A DNA stretch of 64,000 nucleotides from JAGOMW01 sp964596675 (lineage in GTDB: Bacteria > Patescibacteriota > Gracilibacteria > BD1-5 > UBA2023), in contig CAZQUZ010000002.1 in assembly GCA_964596675.1 (NCBI GenBank), positions 87,253-151,252 on the forward strand. The letters are read 5' to 3'. This document shows positions 62,174 through 64,000 of this stretch, piece after piece (the stretch's first letter is position 1; each line of letters begins with the position of its first letter). The position numbers were made by a program, and so were the translations under genes. The notes under the pieces were generated by a model. The model was not told the DNA's origin and searched no databases. It saw only the letters and a list, made by a program, of their open reading frames with translations.

Positions 62174-62524
62174 TTATTGTTTAGGAAAAAGATACCGTAA
62201 ATCTTCTGGTATCTCCATAGGGGTAAAGGCGGATACGCGAGTTGTGCCAATATTGCCAATAGGCAACTTATGAAATATATGTCACGGTATAACGAGAAAG
62301 AGGCGAATAAGTTGACCGAGAAATTCACGGATATTCTTATCTTTATATGCCTCGCCAAGCATAGTAATATGTATAAAAATATGCTTCTTAAAGGAAGCTT
62401 GGGAAAGTACATGCAATCTCTCTAAATGATACCATTTCATTTCTTTATCATTGCGTATTTGTAAGTAAATCGTCCATTCTTTCAAATAGACAGTTTCAAG
62501 TGTTTTTATTTTTTCATTCGACAT
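62174..62524 (-). CDS. hypothetical protein, 116 aa
   Basis: Soluble alpha/beta protein without known family (VYLKEWTIYLQIRNDKEMKW, KKHIFIHITMLGEAYKDKNI, VSAFTPMEIPEDLRYLFPKQ). One TGA after LFLVIP is Gly. It starts inside the end of the upstream membrane gene (19-base overlap) and stops nine bases before the CDF start, so it belongs to the same operon. Confidence 0.7.
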
Positions 62525-62970
62525 AGTTCGAGATTTTTATAGAGGTCATAATTTGCCCAAAGAAGTCAGATTACAGCAAAGAGTTTGATTTCTAAGCCAT
62601 CATATGGCAAGAGTGTCATCAGTGGTATAAGTCCAAAATATATGGCAAGAGTTGAACCGCAACAAGACGCTCCTGAAATGATTGTTCAGATAATACCACC
62701 TGATGCCCCGATACCATTCTTTCCCCCAATAGTTTCACGCACTCAAAAAAGTAATCACTTATAGGTAATGCCTATAAGAAATAACGGGAAACAAAAGACG
62801 ATAATCATCGAAAAAATAATATCAGCATAAGTGTGGAAGTTTCCATAGTTTCAAAACATAATCTCTATATTCGTGAAATTCCACCATAAAAGAAGAAGTA
62901 CGATTACCAAGAGAACATAAAGACTAAAAAGTGTTGGCTTTTGAAATGGTTTAAGGATAAGTAAGTGCAT
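62506..62970 (-). CDS. membrane protein with Cys-Cys motif, 154 aa
   Basis: Four helices (LFSLYVLLVIVLLLLWWNF, YADIIFSMIIVFCFPLFLIG, a Gly-rich ASGGIIGTIISGASCCGSTL segment, LEIKLFAVIGLLWANY). The vicinal CC next to a membrane helix resembles MerT/thiol-handling proteins but no family is certain. Five TGA codons are Gly. It starts seven bases after the DsbA-like gene and overlaps the 116-aa gene, so a thiol or metal function is suggested by context. Confidence 0.7.
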
Positions 62971-62977
62971 ATTATCA

Positions 62978-63658
62978 TTATTTTGAGAGAAGCGTATCTA
63001 AAAATGTTGTAAAGCCTTCCGTATCTCTAAATTCTGACATATCTATCTTTTTTCCATCAAGAAATAGTGTTGGAGTGCCATCTAAACGTAGTCATTCGCC
63101 ATATGCGAGATCAGCCTCTACTTGTCCCTTAAATGCTTCCGAAGCGAGACAACTACTTACTTTTTCTTTATCTAATCATGCTTTTGTGAGAGTATCAATA
63201 CGCTCAGTATCTGATACTTTCCCCCCTGATTTCATTGTTTCCAAAGCATAGAGAGCTGTTTTGGCTTCCATATATTTTCCTTGCTCTGCTCCACAAAGTG
63301 CCATCATAGCATCACGGAAAGCATTTTTGTGCATATCGAGTGGGAATTGGCGGTACTGTATTACAAGTTGTCATTTATCAGCATAACTCTTGAAGAGTGG
63401 TTCAAGTGTTTTGGAAAAGTTTTGACACGCAGGACATTGAAAATCAGCAAATATTTCAAGAGTGTGTTTTCCTGAACCATATGATGGTGTTGGTACGGTT
63501 CTATTTTCTTTCGGAGTAGCTTTTGAAACAACGGATGTTTCTACACTGGTATTTTTTGTATTAGTAGAAGTTGTTGATGGAGCAACATCTATCTTTGGTG
63601 TTTGCGTACAAGAAGCAAGAAGGAGTAACAAAGGAACAATAAAAAGAATTTTTTTCAT
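62978..63658 (-). CDS. DsbA-like thiol oxidoreductase lipoprotein, 226 aa
   Basis: Lipoprotein signal MKKILFIVPLLLLLASC with a lipobox LASC, then a Ser/Thr linker and a thioredoxin-fold domain. EIFADFQCPACQNF holds the CPAC redox pair and DGTPTLFLDGKKI contains the cis-Pro, as in the DsbA/BdbD group. TGA codons are Gly at ADKG, TKAG and YGEG. It probably oxidises exported Cys proteins, with the DsbB-like protein at 60434 recycling it. Confidence 0.88.
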
Positions 63659-63745
63659 AAAGAAGGATTAATAGATATTAAGTGATGCATCATATAACTC
63701 TATGGGAGATAGAATTATATGATATACATCGGTACGGTACATTTG

Positions 63746-64000
63746 TTATTTCAGAAGTTTACTAATAACTCGCTCAAATTCAGATACTGGATATGCTCAT
63801 TCGATGAGCATATATTCACCAGTTTCATTATTGATAATGACTGTTCAAGGAGTACCTGATACTCCGAGTTTCTTCCCTTCCGTTGTTTCAATATCAAATC
63901 GAGAAAGAGTAGATTTTGTGTCAAAACACGCCTGAAACTTTTTCATATCAAGTCCAACTTCTTTGGCGAGTGGCACAAGGGCATCCTTGCTAAATCCAGT
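63746..64000 (-). CDS. second DsbA-like protein, C-terminal part (start outside window)
   Basis: The visible 84 residues include LAKEVGLDMKKFQACFD, EGKKLGVSGTPGTVIINNET (the cis-Pro loop, with the Gly after TP encoded by TGA) and SEFERVISKLLK. This is the end of a DsbA-type thioredoxin fold. The redox CxxC would lie beyond the right edge. It is the first gene visible in the run that continues to dsbB. Confidence 0.8.

Noticed and set aside
1..64000. TGA as selenocysteine or tryptophan
   Set aside because: TGA occurs many times in nearly all genes, at Gly positions of P-loops and other motifs. TGG is used normally for Trp, and no SECIS-like element is needed to explain it.
1..64000. CRISPR array, transposase or integrase
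   Set aside because: No regularly spaced repeats and no recognisable transposase, integrase or cas product were found in any frame.

Overview
The window comes from a bacterium that reads UGA as glycine (NCBI code 25). Almost every conserved gene is cut by in-frame TGA codons that fall exactly where its family has glycine. Examples are both glycines of the P-loop at 53597-54190, the GPLL glycine of PcrA at 54323-56563, and several DnaE motifs. TGG remains the Trp codon and TAA/TAG are the stops. This code is known from the Patescibacteria/CPR lineages Gracilibacteria (BD1-5) and Absconditabacteria (SR1), so an uncultured member of that group is the likely source. All gene boundaries here were rebuilt by reading TGA as Gly.

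Left third (1-22.5 kb): a partial map gene, two small unknown genes, ftsK, small membrane proteins, ychF, a Pro/Thr-rich protein, dnaE, a CYTH-domain protein, a TrmB-like regulator, a DEAD-box helicase with a long Gly-rich tail, and a glycosyltransferase. Then comes one long co-directional run: clpP, a secreted protein, tyrS, cutA, a DUF2177-like membrane protein, lspA, a membrane protein and an AMMECR1-like protein.

Middle (22.5-45 kb): a 1530-residue secreted beta-helix/Ig-like surface protein; a minus-strand run ndk-rluD-rbfA-ftsQ-like-nth; a degenerate EAL protein; a FemAB/GNAT-type transferase; an MscS-type channel; an RNB exonuclease; lepA; nrdB; a K+ channel; a secreted protein; and a phosphate permease with its PhoU-like partner.

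Right third (45-64 kb): two paralogous unknown genes plus a third unknown gene, two of the three sharing a 20-bp promoter element; small exported proteins; a candidate small RNA; a DUF3800 protein; nrdA; a cytidylyltransferase-like protein; a gene broken by TAA; pirin; a shikimate-kinase-like protein; pcrA; a TIM-barrel protein; and a Holliday-junction-resolvase-like endonuclease. At 59.8-60.4 kb lies a gene-free stretch with pieces of a tRNA-Gln 3' end and many hairpins. To its right is an AT-rich block with different leucine codon use that encodes thiol-redox proteins (two DsbA-like, one DsbB-like), a short CDF-type metal transporter and a PAP2 phosphatase.

Regulation visible in the sequence: good sigma70-type promoters (TTGACA/TATAAT-like), several with the -10 box only 3-6 bases from the start codon, which suggests leaderless mRNAs. 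Strong Shine-Dalgarno sites occur at only a few genes. NrdR-like boxes lie at both nrdA and nrdB, and many U-tract hairpin terminators sit between genes.
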